The notes under the pieces are model-generated. The model did not search any database and was not told the origin of the DNA. It saw nothing but the letters and a program-made list of their open reading frames with translations. A program made the position numbers and the translations under genes. From positions 35,433 through 99,432 of the forward strand of contig CANKIK010000004.1 of NCBI GenBank assembly GCA_947481985.1: a stretch of DNA of 64,000 bases, given 5' to 3'. Positions 1 through 8,750 of this stretch are shown here, piece by piece (within the stretch, counting starts at the first letter, position 1; every line of letters begins with the position of its first letter). Source of the stretch: QWOP01 sp003669605 (GTDB taxonomy: Bacteria; Planctomycetota; Planctomycetia; Pirellulales; UBA1268).

Positions 1-573
1 CTCCCCCTGAATGAGGACGGTGGCATCGGTGGGGGCGATCCTCTTGAGTCGCTCGATCAGCGACAGCATCTGTGGGCTCGATCCCACCACCCCTTCGAAA
101 CCGAACTTCTCATCGAGCCTCTGGTTGAGTTCGAGGTTCTGCCGTTTGAGACGGACCCCCTCGCTGGCACGCTCAACGGCGGTGCGGAGATGCGAAAGAT
201 CGAGCGGCTTCTGCAGGTAGGTGAAAGCCCCCTGCTGCATGGCCGCCACTGCGGAGGGCACCGTGCCATGCCCGGTGACGACGATCACCTCGGTCTCGGC
301 CGACGCCCGCTTGGCACGGGCGAGGATCTCCAGGCCGCCGATATCGTTCATCATCAGATCGGTGACGACGATGTCAAAAGGCTCCTGCTCGAGCTTCCTC
401 GCCCCCTCGCTGCCGCTGCCGACAATCGAGCATTGGTAGCCCAACCGGCTCAGCCCCTCACCCATGGTGCGGGCGTGAACGATGTCGTTGTCGACGACGA
501 GTACGCGCACGAACTTCTGGGTACCCGGGTCGGGCACGGCAACGGGGACGGTTTCCCTGGCAGGAAGGCTCAT
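1..573 (-). CDS. NtrC-family response regulator, N-terminal part (cut by window edge)
   Basis: The visible 191 codons hold a receiver domain (about residues 22-140) followed by the start of a sigma-54 AAA+ module. The phospho-acceptor is the Asp in the strand reading DIVVTDLMM, with acidic residues in VLVVDND and the conserved Lys in LQKPLD. The linker then enters the typical sequence GVVGSSPQMLSLIERL, and the frame ends at VLIQGE, just before the expected Walker A motif. The gene begins 49 bp after the sensor kinase stop, so the two are probably co-transcribed, with this protein as the kinase's partner. By family it should activate sigma-54 promoters when phosphorylated. The ATG at 573 has no strong Shine-Dalgarno sequence. 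The target genes cannot be told from here. Confidence 0.85.
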   Translation of the reverse strand, partial: MSLPARETVPVAVPDPGTQKFVRVLVVDNDIVHARTMGEGLSRLGYQCSIVGSGSEGARKLEQEPFDIVVTDLMMNDIGGLEILARAKRASAETEVIVVTGHGTVPSAVAAMQQGAFTYLQKPLDLSHLRTAVERASEGVRLKRQNLELNQRLDEKFGFEGVVGSSPQMLSLIERLKRIAPTDATVLIQGE

Positions 574-622
574 GCAGCGATGGTACGAAGACCGGCGGTG
601 GCCCGTCCAGTTCCCCGAGGGT

Positions 623-1390
623 TCAGCCCCCGGCACGAACCTGCGGACGCTCCGACGGTGGGAGGCGGGGGGGAGCGGGGAGCCAGATCGTGACCTTCGT
701 GCCGCGGCCTGGTGCGCTCTCGATGTCGATCGTACCGGCGTGGGCCTCGATGATCTTGCGGGTGGTCGGCAGGCCCAGGCCCGATCCCCCTTGCTTCGTC
801 GTGTAGAAGGCGCGGAACACCTTTGCGAGCGTCTCCTCGGACATCCCCGGACCGGTGTCGATCATCTCGAGGACCACCCCCAGTCCGGCGGAACGAGTGC
901 GGACCACGAGTTGTCCCCCCCCCTCCATCGCCTGAACAGAGTTGATCAGCAGGTTGAGGACGGCCGAACGGAATGTCTCCCGGTCGAGACGGACCTTCGG
1001 CAACTCCGGATCGAGATACCGCACCAACTCAACCCCGGCCTCCTGGGCTCGCGGCGCGAAGAAATCGAGCAACTGCTCGATCTCGGCGTTGAGGCTCCCC
1101 GGCTCAAGAGTCAGCGATTCCTGGCGGGCGAAGTCGAGGAAGTCGCCGAGCAACTTCTGCAACCGGTCGCACTCCTGACGGACAACTTCAATCTTGGCCT
1201 TAGCCCGTCGGTCCCGCTGTTTGGTGGGGGAATCGGGATCGGTGTTCTCGAAGTCCTCCGCCAGCAACTCCATGTTGAGACGGATGGTGGACAGGGGATT
1301 GCGGATCTCATGGGCCAGAGTGCCCACGAGTGCCGCGAACTCGGCATACGTCTCGGCCCGTAGACGGCCCGACTCCTCGAACGACGACAT
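623..1390 (-). CDS. Soluble sensor histidine kinase (HisKA-HATPase)
   Basis: A 255-residue kinase with no membrane segment or obvious sensor domain. The dimerisation/phosphoacceptor helix carries LAHEIRNPLSTIRLN, with His27 as the phosphorylated residue. The ATP-binding domain has an N box (NLLINSVQAM), a G1 box (DTGPGM), an F-like box (FRAFYTTK) and a G2 box (GGSGLGL), all intact. It belongs to the NtrB-like class that pairs with NtrC-type regulators, which fits the adjacent downstream gene. I chose the ATG at 1390 because GGGAG lies 5 nt before it; an in-frame GTG two codons upstream is possible. It probably receives its signal from a partner protein in the cytoplasm, because it has only a short N-terminal stretch before the His box. 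Confidence 0.9.
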   Translation of the reverse strand: MSSFEESGRLRAETYAEFAALVGTLAHEIRNPLSTIRLNMELLAEDFENTDPDSPTKQRDRRAKAKIEVVRQECDRLQKLLGDFLDFARQESLTLEPGSLNAEIEQLLDFFAPRAQEAGVELVRYLDPELPKVRLDRETFRSAVLNLLINSVQAMEGGGQLVVRTRSAGLGVVLEMIDTGPGMSEETLAKVFRAFYTTKQGGSGLGLPTTRKIIEAHAGTIDIESAPGRGTKVTIWLPAPPRLPPSERPQVRAGG

Positions 1391-1470
1391 GGCCACTCCC
1401 GGCCGCTGGAATACATCCCCGATCCCCGCCCGGTGCCCGGGGGCCGAAGCCCCCGGGCACGCACGAGTGG

Positions 1471-3609
1471 TCAGGAGGGGGTCTGTCCGCCGCCGTTCTC
1501 GGCCAATTCTCGCATTGCCACCTTGCGGCTGAGCTTAACGCGATCCTGGTCGTCAACTGCGATCACCTTCACCCGCATGATGTCGCCGACGCGGCAAACA
1601 TCGGCAACGCTCGAGACATAGTCGTCGGAGAGTTCGCTGATGTGGCAGAGGCCGTCCTTACCAGGCACCAATTCGACGAAGGCTCCGAAGTCCTTGATGC
1701 TCGTCACCTTGCCCTCGTAGATGCGACCGACCTGAATCGAGGCCGTGAGGGCCTCAACCTTGGCCATCGCCGCCATTGCCCCTTCGGCATCGTGGCTGGC
1801 CACGGTGACCGTACCGTCATCCTCGACCTCGATGCTGGCACCGGTCGATTCCTGGATGGCACGGATCGTCTTGCCGCCAGGACCGATGAGCAGACCGATC
1901 TTCTCGGGGTTGATCGTCGTCCGCAGGAGACGCGGAGCCCAGGGGGAGATTTCCGGACGCGGTCGACGGATGGTCGAGAGCATCGTGCGGAGAATCTCGA
2001 GACGGGCCTCACGGGATTGCGCGAGCGTGGCCTCAATGATCGCCGGGGAGATTCCTGCGATCTTGAGGTCGAGTTGGATGCCGGTGATACCGGCGGGTGT
2101 ACCGGCGATCTTGAAATCCATGTCGCCGTAGTGATCCTCGTCCCCGATGATGTCGGTGAGCAACTTCCATTCGTGCTCAGACTGCTTCACCAGTCCGACC
2201 GAGATCCCCGCCACTGGACTGGTGATCGGTACGCCTGCAGCCATCAGGCCGAGAGTCGCACCACACACCGAGGCCATCGAACTCGAACCGTTCGATTCGA
2301 GAATGTCGGAAATCACCCGGATGGTGTAGGGGAAGGTGTCGGGATCGGGGAGCACCGGCTTCACGCTCCGTTCGGCGAGCGCCCCATGCCCGATCTCGCG
2401 GCGGCCTGGACCACGGATGGGCCGGACCTCTCCAACGGAGAACGATGGGAAGTAGTAATCGAGCATGAACTTCTTGGAGTATTCGTCGAGCAGGCCGTCG
2501 ACCCGCTGCTCGTCCTTGCCGGTACCAAGCGTGACGGTGATCAGGGCCTGGGTCTCACCGCGCTGGAACATCGCCGATCCGTGGACACGCGGCAGGAGGT
2601 CGACCTCACAAGCGATTGCACGGAGCGTGGTGTAGTCACGACCATCCGGACGCTTTCCCTCGAAGATCAAATCGCGGACAGCCCGCTCTTCCAACGCGTG
2701 CCAGACATGGTTGAAGTCTGCGTCACTGACACCGCCGGCGTCACCAGCCTTGGCCATGGCGGCCGGTTCGAGCGGAGCAATCACCGCCTTGGCCTTCTCC
2801 TTCAGCGCTTTGACGGCCTGTCCACGGTCGTGCTTCACAGGCAACGCCTTGGCAGCCTTGAGGTCGACAAGGTAGCCATGAGTCAACCGCTCGCGGAGGT
2901 TCGAGTAGTCAGCGAGGACATATTCCTTCTTCGGCTTGCCGGCCAGACGCACCAGTTCGTGCTGCATGGCGCACAACTCACGGATGATCCGATGGGCCTC
3001 GTTGATCGCCTCGAGCATCCGGGCCTCGGGCATCTCACGGGCAAAACCTTCGATCATCAGCACTGCCGTCTCGCTGCCGGAGACGATTAAGTCGAGGTCG
3101 CTTTCCTCAAGTTGGTCCTGAGTTGGGAAAGGAACGAACACGCCGTTGACATGCGCCAAGCGGACGCTTCCCAACGGGCCCTGAAAGGGCAACGGCGAGA
3201 TGCACAGCGCCGCTGAGGCACCGTTCATGGCAAGGACGTCGCCATCGTTCTGCTTGTCGCTGGAGAGCACCGAGGCCTGAATCTGGACCTCATCAAAGAA
3301 TCCATCCGGAAATAAGGGCCGGATGGGGCGATCCATGAGACGACTGGTAAGCGTCTCCTTCATCGTCGGACGCCCCTCGCGCTTGAGGAATCCACCGGGA
3401 AACTTTCCGGCAGCGGCAGCCCGTTCGCGGTAGTCACAAGTCAGGGGAAAAAAGTCGATCCCCAGCCGCGGCGCGCCAGTGGCAGCCGCAACGATCACGG
3501 TGGTGTCGACGTACTTCACCAGCACAGCCCCAGCCGCCTGCTTGGCCAACTGGCCGGTTTCCATCGAAAGCGTGTGATCACCGATCTTCCGTTCAACAAC
3601 TGTTTTCAT
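1471..3609 (-). CDS. pnp: Polyribonucleotide nucleotidyltransferase (PNPase)
   Basis: A 712-residue phosphorolytic 3'-to-5' exoribonuclease that degrades RNA with phosphate to nucleoside diphosphates. The length matches E. coli PNPase (711). Two RNase PH-like domains are separated by a helical linker. A KH domain follows at about 565-625, with the GxxG loop in IGPGGKTIRAI, then an S1 domain at about 627-697 (GRIYEGKVTSIKDFGAFVEL). A longer in-frame extension to 3693 exists, but the ATG at 3609 starts the conserved MKTVVERKIG sequence and is preceded by GGAAGGAAG, so it is preferred. It lies downstream of rpsO on the same strand, the classical rpsO-pnp order. The roughly 470-bp spacer leaves room for autoregulation by leader processing, as known in E. 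coli; that is inference here. Confidence 0.97.
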   Translation of the reverse strand: MKTVVERKIGDHTLSMETGQLAKQAAGAVLVKYVDTTVIVAAATGAPRLGIDFFPLTCDYRERAAAAGKFPGGFLKREGRPTMKETLTSRLMDRPIRPLFPDGFFDEVQIQASVLSSDKQNDGDVLAMNGASAALCISPLPFQGPLGSVRLAHVNGVFVPFPTQDQLEESDLDLIVSGSETAVLMIEGFAREMPEARMLEAINEAHRIIRELCAMQHELVRLAGKPKKEYVLADYSNLRERLTHGYLVDLKAAKALPVKHDRGQAVKALKEKAKAVIAPLEPAAMAKAGDAGGVSDADFNHVWHALEERAVRDLIFEGKRPDGRDYTTLRAIACEVDLLPRVHGSAMFQRGETQALITVTLGTGKDEQRVDGLLDEYSKKFMLDYYFPSFSVGEVRPIRGPGRREIGHGALAERSVKPVLPDPDTFPYTIRVISDILESNGSSSMASVCGATLGLMAAGVPITSPVAGISVGLVKQSEHEWKLLTDIIGDEDHYGDMDFKIAGTPAGITGIQLDLKIAGISPAIIEATLAQSREARLEILRTMLSTIRRPRPEISPWAPRLLRTTINPEKIGLLIGPGGKTIRAIQESTGASIEVEDDGTVTVASHDAEGAMAAMAKVEALTASIQVGRIYEGKVTSIKDFGAFVELVPGKDGLCHISELSDDYVSSVADVCRVGDIMRVKVIAVDDQDRVKLSRKVAMRELAENGGGQTPS

Positions 3610-4077
3610 GATTTTTACTTCTTCCTTCCCTTCCCAGCCGCAGGCCCTGTGCCCGCAGCCGTTACCCGAGGTGCAATCGGCCATCACGGCCACACCCCGA
3701 AACCGAACCCAGGCGTTGATGGTCCGAAATCCGGAAACGCTCCAGACCTCAAGGACCCCGCCCCCAATTGGCCGTATCTACTGACCACAAACCAACCCTG
3801 GCAGGATAGCGATTTTCACCGCTGCCGATGGCCAGGAAGGGGAATGCAATCCCCCAAAAAACCGCAACTCCCTCGCATCGAAACCCAGCGGAGAGGATTC
3901 TGTCTCAAAAAACAAAGACAGAACCGACCTCTACAGAGCCCCTCGGCGCGGGCCAGCGGGGCGAGGGGCAGCCGATTTTGGCCTACCCCGCTCTATCCCT
4001 TGCCGCTTAAGACCGCCCTCGCATGATCAAGCGAGCAAGCGAGACTGAGGCGCGACTTTCCGCGGCAAATCAGGCCA
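3610..4077. other. rpsO-pnp intergenic region with a 7-bp hairpin
   Basis: This 468-bp spacer has no convincing gene and is richer in A/T runs than its neighbours. It contains a perfect inverted repeat, TTCTGTC at 3898-3904 and GACAGAA at 3917-3923, around a 12-nt A-rich loop. On the pnp sense strand this would form a short hairpin with a U-rich loop about 290 nt before the pnp start. It could be an RNase processing site or a weak attenuator. No clear promoter was identified. Confidence 0.35.
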
Positions 4078-4347
4078 CTACTTACGAATCTCTAAACGCT
4101 TGATGATGTCGAGGTACCGCTGCGGCGCGACACGCTTGAGATAGTCGAGCAGGCGACGACGACGACTGACCATCATGAGCAGCCCGCGGCGGCTCGCGTA
4201 GTCCTTCGAGTGCTTTTTGAAATGGCCGGTGAGGTGCGAGATCCGCCCAGAAAGCAGGGCGATCTGAATCTCTGCCGACCCGGTGTCGGCAGTCCCTCGC
4301 CGATAAGCACCGATCAGTTCTGTCTTTCGTTCTTTCGTGAGCGACAT
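4078..4347 (-). CDS. rpsO: 30S ribosomal protein uS15
   Basis: An 89-residue protein, exactly the usual length of S15. It starts MSLTKERKTELIGAYRR and carries the conserved central sequence TGSAEIQIALLSGRI, the HFKKHSKDYASRRGLL segment and the C-terminal RYLDIIKRLEIRK. It binds 16S rRNA at the central-domain three-way junction. The conserved N terminus sets the start at 4347, although the frame stays open for 36 more codons upstream. The next gene on the strand is pnp. An inverted repeat upstream, GTCAGAG and CTCTGAC within 4468-4498, could belong to the leader. Confidence 0.97.
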   Translation of the reverse strand: MSLTKERKTELIGAYRRGTADTGSAEIQIALLSGRISHLTGHFKKHSKDYASRRGLLMMVSRRRRLLDYLKRVAPQRYLDIIKRLEIRK

Positions 4348-4662
4348 CAGCCGAAATTCGCCCTGATCTGGGCGACCTGTGAGTTGACAGGCAGGCCGTG
4401 CACGGCATTTCGAGGATGCACGTTGCATCCCCACTCCATTGCCACCGGCACGCATACCACAAGAGCCTTGCCCCGTCAGAGAGAGTGCCCCTCTGACAGA
4501 ACCAAACGGATACTGTATCGAATCTCAAGGAACAAAAAAGTCTATCGGCGTGGGGCCGGATTGCAACAGCAGGCTGCTGCCCCCCCATTCCGCGGCCGTC
4601 CGGCCCCGGAACCCTCCTCCCCAGAGGAATCGGGCTCCTTTGCAGCCCAGACAGTCTGGGCC
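4348..4662. other. rpsO upstream region
   Basis: A 315-bp region between the desaturase stop and rpsO. On the rpsO strand it contains an A/T-rich patch around 4505-4540 and, nearer the gene, an inverted repeat (GTCAGAG with CTCTGAC, about 4468-4498). These are plausible promoter and leader elements, but no -35/-10 pair with proper spacing is convincing. No coding potential was recognised. Confidence 0.3.
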
Positions 4663-5736
4663 TCACCCCAGACCTCCTGCCGGACGGGGTTCACCCACCC
4701 CATTTTTCCGCCCACCCTTGGGGGTCTTGACGACGTTCCACGCCAGCCCCAGTTTCTCCATCGCGAGAATCGCCCAGTAGGTGGTGTCAACCTCCCACCA
4801 CATGTGACCGTGCTTGGCCATCCGCTGGAAGGCGTGGTGGTTGTTGTGCCACCCCTCGCCGAACGCAAGCAGGCCAACCCACCACAGGTTGCGAGAATTG
4901 TCGGTCGTTTCGTAGTTGCGATAACCCCAGATGTGGGTTGCGGAATTGACAAACCAGGTGACATGGAACACGTACACCATCCGCACCGCCAACCCCCACA
5001 CCAACCAGGAGATCCCGGTCCGCCAGTCGTACATGGCGTGTCCCCCAAAGAGCAGGGCCCCACCGATGAGGAAGTGCCAGAGGAGGAACGTCTGGTGAAG
5101 GAAGCGGATGCCGTTGTCCTTATAGAGATCAGGCGCCCAGCGACGGCAGTGGGCATCCAAGGCGTCTGGATCACGCCGCGGGAACATCCAGACAATGTGG
5201 CTCCAAAGCGCGCCCTCATTGGGAGTGTGCGGATCCCCTTCCTGGTCGCTGAAGGCGTGGTGCTTGCGGTGATTGGCGACCCAACTCAGCGCTGTTCCTT
5301 CACCGGAAACCCCTCCCATCCAGGCATAGAACAACTTGACCGGACGGGAGCAGGAAAAACTGCCGTGCGTCAGGAGGCGGTGATAGCCCAGGCAGACCCC
5401 CAAACTCCCGGTGATCCAGCAGAGCACCAGACAGATCGCCAATCCCGACCAGGTGAAGTAGAAGGGGGCCGCCAGTGCCGTCAGATGGACAGCACCAATC
5501 CACAGCACGACCGGCCAATCGAGATCGGTCCAGTGCTGGCCGGGAGGCAGCGTGCTCAGATCGGCGCCAGCGATCGAGCTCGGATCGGTTTGGGGCCCGT
5601 CGATCGCGGAGCGCCCCAGGTCGAATTCGCTCGATGTGACATCGACATCTGGCAGGGCAGCACGGTGCTTCGGCCGCTTGGCCGTCGCGGTGCCGCCGGC
5701 CTCGACATGCCGTGGATCGCGTGACTTGGACTTCAT
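4663..5736 (-). CDS. Membrane fatty acid desaturase (delta-9 type)
   Basis: A 357-residue di-iron membrane desaturase. The three histidine boxes are intact: HRLLTH at residues 119-124, HRKHH at 156-160 and HNNHH at 297-301. Hydrophobic segments lie at about 75-115 and 215-265. Family members introduce a cis double bond into acyl-CoA or acyl-lipid chains using O2 and reduced ferredoxin or cytochrome b5. The first ~65 residues are a polar extension without recognised function. The presence of all three boxes with GSLGVCLGYHR points to the acyl-CoA/acyl-lipid delta-9 group; the exact substrate cannot be settled. The ATG at 5736 has only a weak AGGA upstream. Confidence 0.9.
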   Translation of the reverse strand: MKSKSRDPRHVEAGGTATAKRPKHRAALPDVDVTSSEFDLGRSAIDGPQTDPSSIAGADLSTLPPGQHWTDLDWPVVLWIGAVHLTALAAPFYFTWSGLAICLVLCWITGSLGVCLGYHRLLTHGSFSCSRPVKLFYAWMGGVSGEGTALSWVANHRKHHAFSDQEGDPHTPNEGALWSHIVWMFPRRDPDALDAHCRRWAPDLYKDNGIRFLHQTFLLWHFLIGGALLFGGHAMYDWRTGISWLVWGLAVRMVYVFHVTWFVNSATHIWGYRNYETTDNSRNLWWVGLLAFGEGWHNNHHAFQRMAKHGHMWWEVDTTYWAILAMEKLGLAWNVVKTPKGGRKNGVGEPRPAGGLG

Positions 5737-6036
5737 GTTTGGTCCTGGCTTCTCGGTTGAGCCACTCGCACTGGAGCGGTTTTTTGGGGGGGGCAGATTT
5801 TTGAGCCGGACACTGGCCGTTGCCGAGCCGGACGCTCGCGCCGATCAATCCAGCCGGGCGTCCAAAAAGGCGTTCAAGAGGCCGGCTCCGCGGGTTGCAA
5901 GCGGGATCGGAATCCCGTCGCGTCTCTCGATCCAATACTGTGACAAATTTGCCCTCCCATGCCAGCCTCTGCCGGTCAGTGAGGGGTCGATTCGTTGTCA
6001 ATAATGCGTCAAATCACCGAAAATCGACCGGCGATG
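5737..6036. other. Intergenic region upstream of the desaturase gene
   Basis: A 300-bp spacer, mixed in composition, that includes a T6G8 run near 5779-5793 and an A/T-richer patch near 5935-6010. It presumably holds the desaturase promoter. TTGACA-like hexamers occur on the minus strand near 5993-6010, but no matching -10 element was seen at proper spacing. Confidence 0.25.
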
Positions 6037-7401
6037 TCAACGTTTGGGCGTGCGACCGGCCTCAACAGGCCCCGGGGCCTGTGTGGTCTGAAGATCTCCC
6101 GACATGCCATCCGCACCGGGGAGAGGCATTGGAAGAACCGATAGCAGCCAGCCTGTCAGGGCGGTTGCCGGCACTGCCGGTCCCCCGCCGGGCGAGAGGA
6201 GCCAGGCAATCCGGTCGATGGGAATCGCCGTCACCGGCGCCGACAGGAGCGGCGCACCATCGGAGACGAGGATCGCTCCCCCGAATTCTGTCAGGGGAGT
6301 GATCCGCAGGCCGGCGGCCCCCACTTCGATACCACAGGCCAGTCGATCAAAACCGCAGGCAGCGGCAGGGGACAAGACACGCCACGCTGGGCCCGGCCTG
6401 CACCCCAGAAGGGTGACCAACGACTCCACCGTCGCCTGACTGAGCGAGCCTTTGTCGACGGCAATCTCGGCCCGGCATCCGGCCAAGCGACCGCCGAGCA
6501 GATCGAGCCTGCGGATCGTCAGCCGCGCCGTGCCGCTGGCTTTGACTGGCATTCCGGCCGTGCAACGAGCCAGATCGAATGCCGTGATCTCGCCGGCCAT
6601 CATCCCGCTCCACCCATCGGCAGCATGGCGGCAGTCGATCCGGGCACGGAGCGCGGCACCGTCCCCTCCCGCAGTCGCGATCACAGGCCACTCCAGCACC
6701 TTTGCCACCACAGCCAACGGCACTGGATTCGACCATTCCCCACTGACTTCGAAGCCGGGAGGCATTCTGTCGGGGCCGCCGGCAGCACGGAAGAGAACGC
6801 GGAGTTCGTCGCCGCTCTCCGGCTCAGTCCGCAGCCTGATTGCCCGCGTGCCGTCGGCGGCCACGCATTCGGCGCGGATCCCGCCGGCAGGCGTGCTGCC
6901 ACGCGGAACAATCCCGGCAGCGCCGCTCAAGCCGTCACCCACCGGGGGATCTCCCGGCTGACCGCCGGCAAGCAAGGTGAGGCTAGCGATGTCAACAATG
7001 CAGTCGGAGGCAAATCGCTGCGGCTGTGCCAGCCAGTCGCCCGCCAACTGGGCACACAGTCCCGCCCCCTCTGGCGTGCAAAAAAACGACGGGACGCGAA
7101 TTCTGATTTCACCAGCGGCAGATTCGATTTCGAGGGACTCGACCGCCAGCCGTGCCTCTCCGGCGGTATCGCGGATCACCAGGTCGGAGAGTCGGATTGT
7201 GCCGGGACGGACATGGTCGATCCGACCGATCTCCAGCGGTACCCCCAGCACCGCCTCCCACTCCCGGCGGAGGGAGTCGCGGTGACCGGAGGAGTGCCAC
7301 CATCCCGCCCAAGCCGCCAGCACCGCGCAGGGAGCCACGCAGACCGCGAGGAACAGTGCGCGGACGGTGCGGCGGCGGGCGGCGTGCTGCGGGACGAACA
7401 T
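6037..7401 (-). CDS. Membrane-anchored hypothetical protein, AsmA-like
   Basis: A 454-residue protein with a basic N terminus and one transmembrane segment (about residues 14-34, ALFLAVCVAPCAVLAAW), followed by a large presumed periplasmic region. After the anchor come short beta-rich units such as RIDHVRPGTIRLSDLVIRD, which resemble the start of AsmA/DUF-type bridge-like lipid transport proteins. This similarity is weak and based on style only. AGAGGAACAGGG precedes the ATG at 7401. It lies 65 bp after aroC on the same strand and may be co-transcribed. There is no enzyme motif. Confidence 0.7.
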   Translation of the reverse strand: MFVPQHAARRRTVRALFLAVCVAPCAVLAAWAGWWHSSGHRDSLRREWEAVLGVPLEIGRIDHVRPGTIRLSDLVIRDTAGEARLAVESLEIESAAGEIRIRVPSFFCTPEGAGLCAQLAGDWLAQPQRFASDCIVDIASLTLLAGGQPGDPPVGDGLSGAAGIVPRGSTPAGGIRAECVAADGTRAIRLRTEPESGDELRVLFRAAGGPDRMPPGFEVSGEWSNPVPLAVVAKVLEWPVIATAGGDGAALRARIDCRHAADGWSGMMAGEITAFDLARCTAGMPVKASGTARLTIRRLDLLGGRLAGCRAEIAVDKGSLSQATVESLVTLLGCRPGPAWRVLSPAAACGFDRLACGIEVGAAGLRITPLTEFGGAILVSDGAPLLSAPVTAIPIDRIAWLLSPGGGPAVPATALTGWLLSVLPMPLPGADGMSGDLQTTQAPGPVEAGRTPKR

Positions 7402-7466
7402 CCCTGTTCCTCTGCAAATCGCCCCGGGGCACGGCGGGACATCCTGTCCTGCCCGGTCCGGGGCCG

Positions 7467-8606
7467 CTACTTGCTCCGGGCCAGATCGTGGTACAGCTTC
7501 CAGCGGGCGCGCATCTCCTCGATGGAGTCACCGCCGAACTTGTCGACCAGTGCCACTGCCACCTCGAAGGCCACCACGTGCTCAACGATCACCGCTGCGG
7601 CACTGACGGCACAGACGTCGCTGCGCTCGTAGGCGGCCTCCTCGGCCTGTTTCGTCCGCAGGTTGACACTCTCCAGCGGCTTGCGGAGCGTGCTGATCGG
7701 CTTCATCGCCGCCCGCACCACCAAGGGCTGACCGTTGGTCATGCCCGCCTCGAGTCCGCCAGCATTGTTGGTGGGACGGGTGAAGCCGAGGCTTGTCTCT
7801 CCCCGACGGTCAGCGTCGTAGTGGATCGGGTCATGGACCTGCGAGCCGCGACGCTTGGCCGCCTCGAATCCCAGTCCGATTTCCACCCCCTTGATCGCCT
7901 GGACCGCCATCACGGCCTGGGCGAGGCGACCGTCGAGTTTGCGATCCCACTGGGCATGGGTGCCAAGCCCGATGGGGAGACCGTCAACACGCACCTCGAC
8001 GACACCGCCGAGGGTGTCTCCCTCCTTGCCGACTCGATCGATGAGATCGGTGACCTCACCGTCGGCTTCCGGGTGGAGTGAATAGATCTCGCTTGAGTCG
8101 CGGATCGCCCGCAACTCCGCAAGCGTCCCCTGGCGCGGTCCAAGTTCGATGCCCCCGAGCGAACTGACCCACCCCGCCACCTCGATGCCGAACTGGGAGA
8201 GCAATTGGCAAGCGAGTGCTCCGGCGGCGACTCGGGCGGCGGTCTCGCGGGCGCTGGCCCGTTCCAGCACGGCTCTCACGCCGCCGAGGTGCTTGATGGC
8301 GCCAGCCAGATCAGCATGGCCAGGGCGAGGCCGATCGACGTCGTCGAGTTTCTCAAGTTTGGCATCGCGGTTCACCACTTCGAGGCCGAGCGGACTACCG
8401 AGGGTTGTGCCCCTCCACAGACCAGAGAGGAACCGCACCGAATCGGTCTCAATCCGCTGCCTTCCTCCCCGGCCGTACCCCCCCTGGCGACGGACCAGTT
8501 CGGCGTCGATAGCGGGGATGTCGACCTGCAGTCCGGCAGGGAAGCCGTCTACAAGGGCCAGTAAAGCGGGGCCGTGGGATTCGCCGGCGGTCCAGTAACG
8601 GAGCAT
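7467..8606 (-). CDS. aroC: Chorismate synthase
   Basis: A 379-residue enzyme that converts 5-enolpyruvylshikimate-3-phosphate to chorismate, the last step of the shikimate pathway, using reduced FMN. The N terminus MLRYWTAGESHGPAL includes the signature histidine loop GESHG. RRQGGYGRGGRQ and the RPGHADLAG region, with the family's conserved histidine, follow. The C-terminal FMN and substrate loops are represented by TNNAGGLEAGMTNGQ and MKPISTLRKPL. Length and order are normal. It sits between purC and a hypothetical gene on the same strand. The 144-bp upstream spacer contains an A/T-rich hairpin related to the repeats described at 47750 and 49365. Confidence 0.96.
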   Translation of the reverse strand: MLRYWTAGESHGPALLALVDGFPAGLQVDIPAIDAELVRRQGGYGRGGRQRIETDSVRFLSGLWRGTTLGSPLGLEVVNRDAKLEKLDDVDRPRPGHADLAGAIKHLGGVRAVLERASARETAARVAAGALACQLLSQFGIEVAGWVSSLGGIELGPRQGTLAELRAIRDSSEIYSLHPEADGEVTDLIDRVGKEGDTLGGVVEVRVDGLPIGLGTHAQWDRKLDGRLAQAVMAVQAIKGVEIGLGFEAAKRRGSQVHDPIHYDADRRGETSLGFTRPTNNAGGLEAGMTNGQPLVVRAAMKPISTLRKPLESVNLRTKQAEEAAYERSDVCAVSAAAVIVEHVVAFEVAVALVDKFGGDSIEEMRARWKLYHDLARSK

Positions 8607-8750
8607 GGGGTGGGCAAACGCTGCGGTGAAGGGCGGGGGGGCCGAGGCCCGGTTGCCAATTCTAGTTTCGGCTCTGCAGCATCCCTAGGGCAGTGTTTCC
8701 CCTTCGCAGACCGCCGTTTTTTCAACGAAAAACGAGGGAAGAACGCCCTC

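Noticed and set aside
1330..3090. A 586-codon plus-strand open frame opposite pnp
   Set aside because: It is a shadow of a highly conserved gene in high-GC DNA; its translation has no domain-like character.
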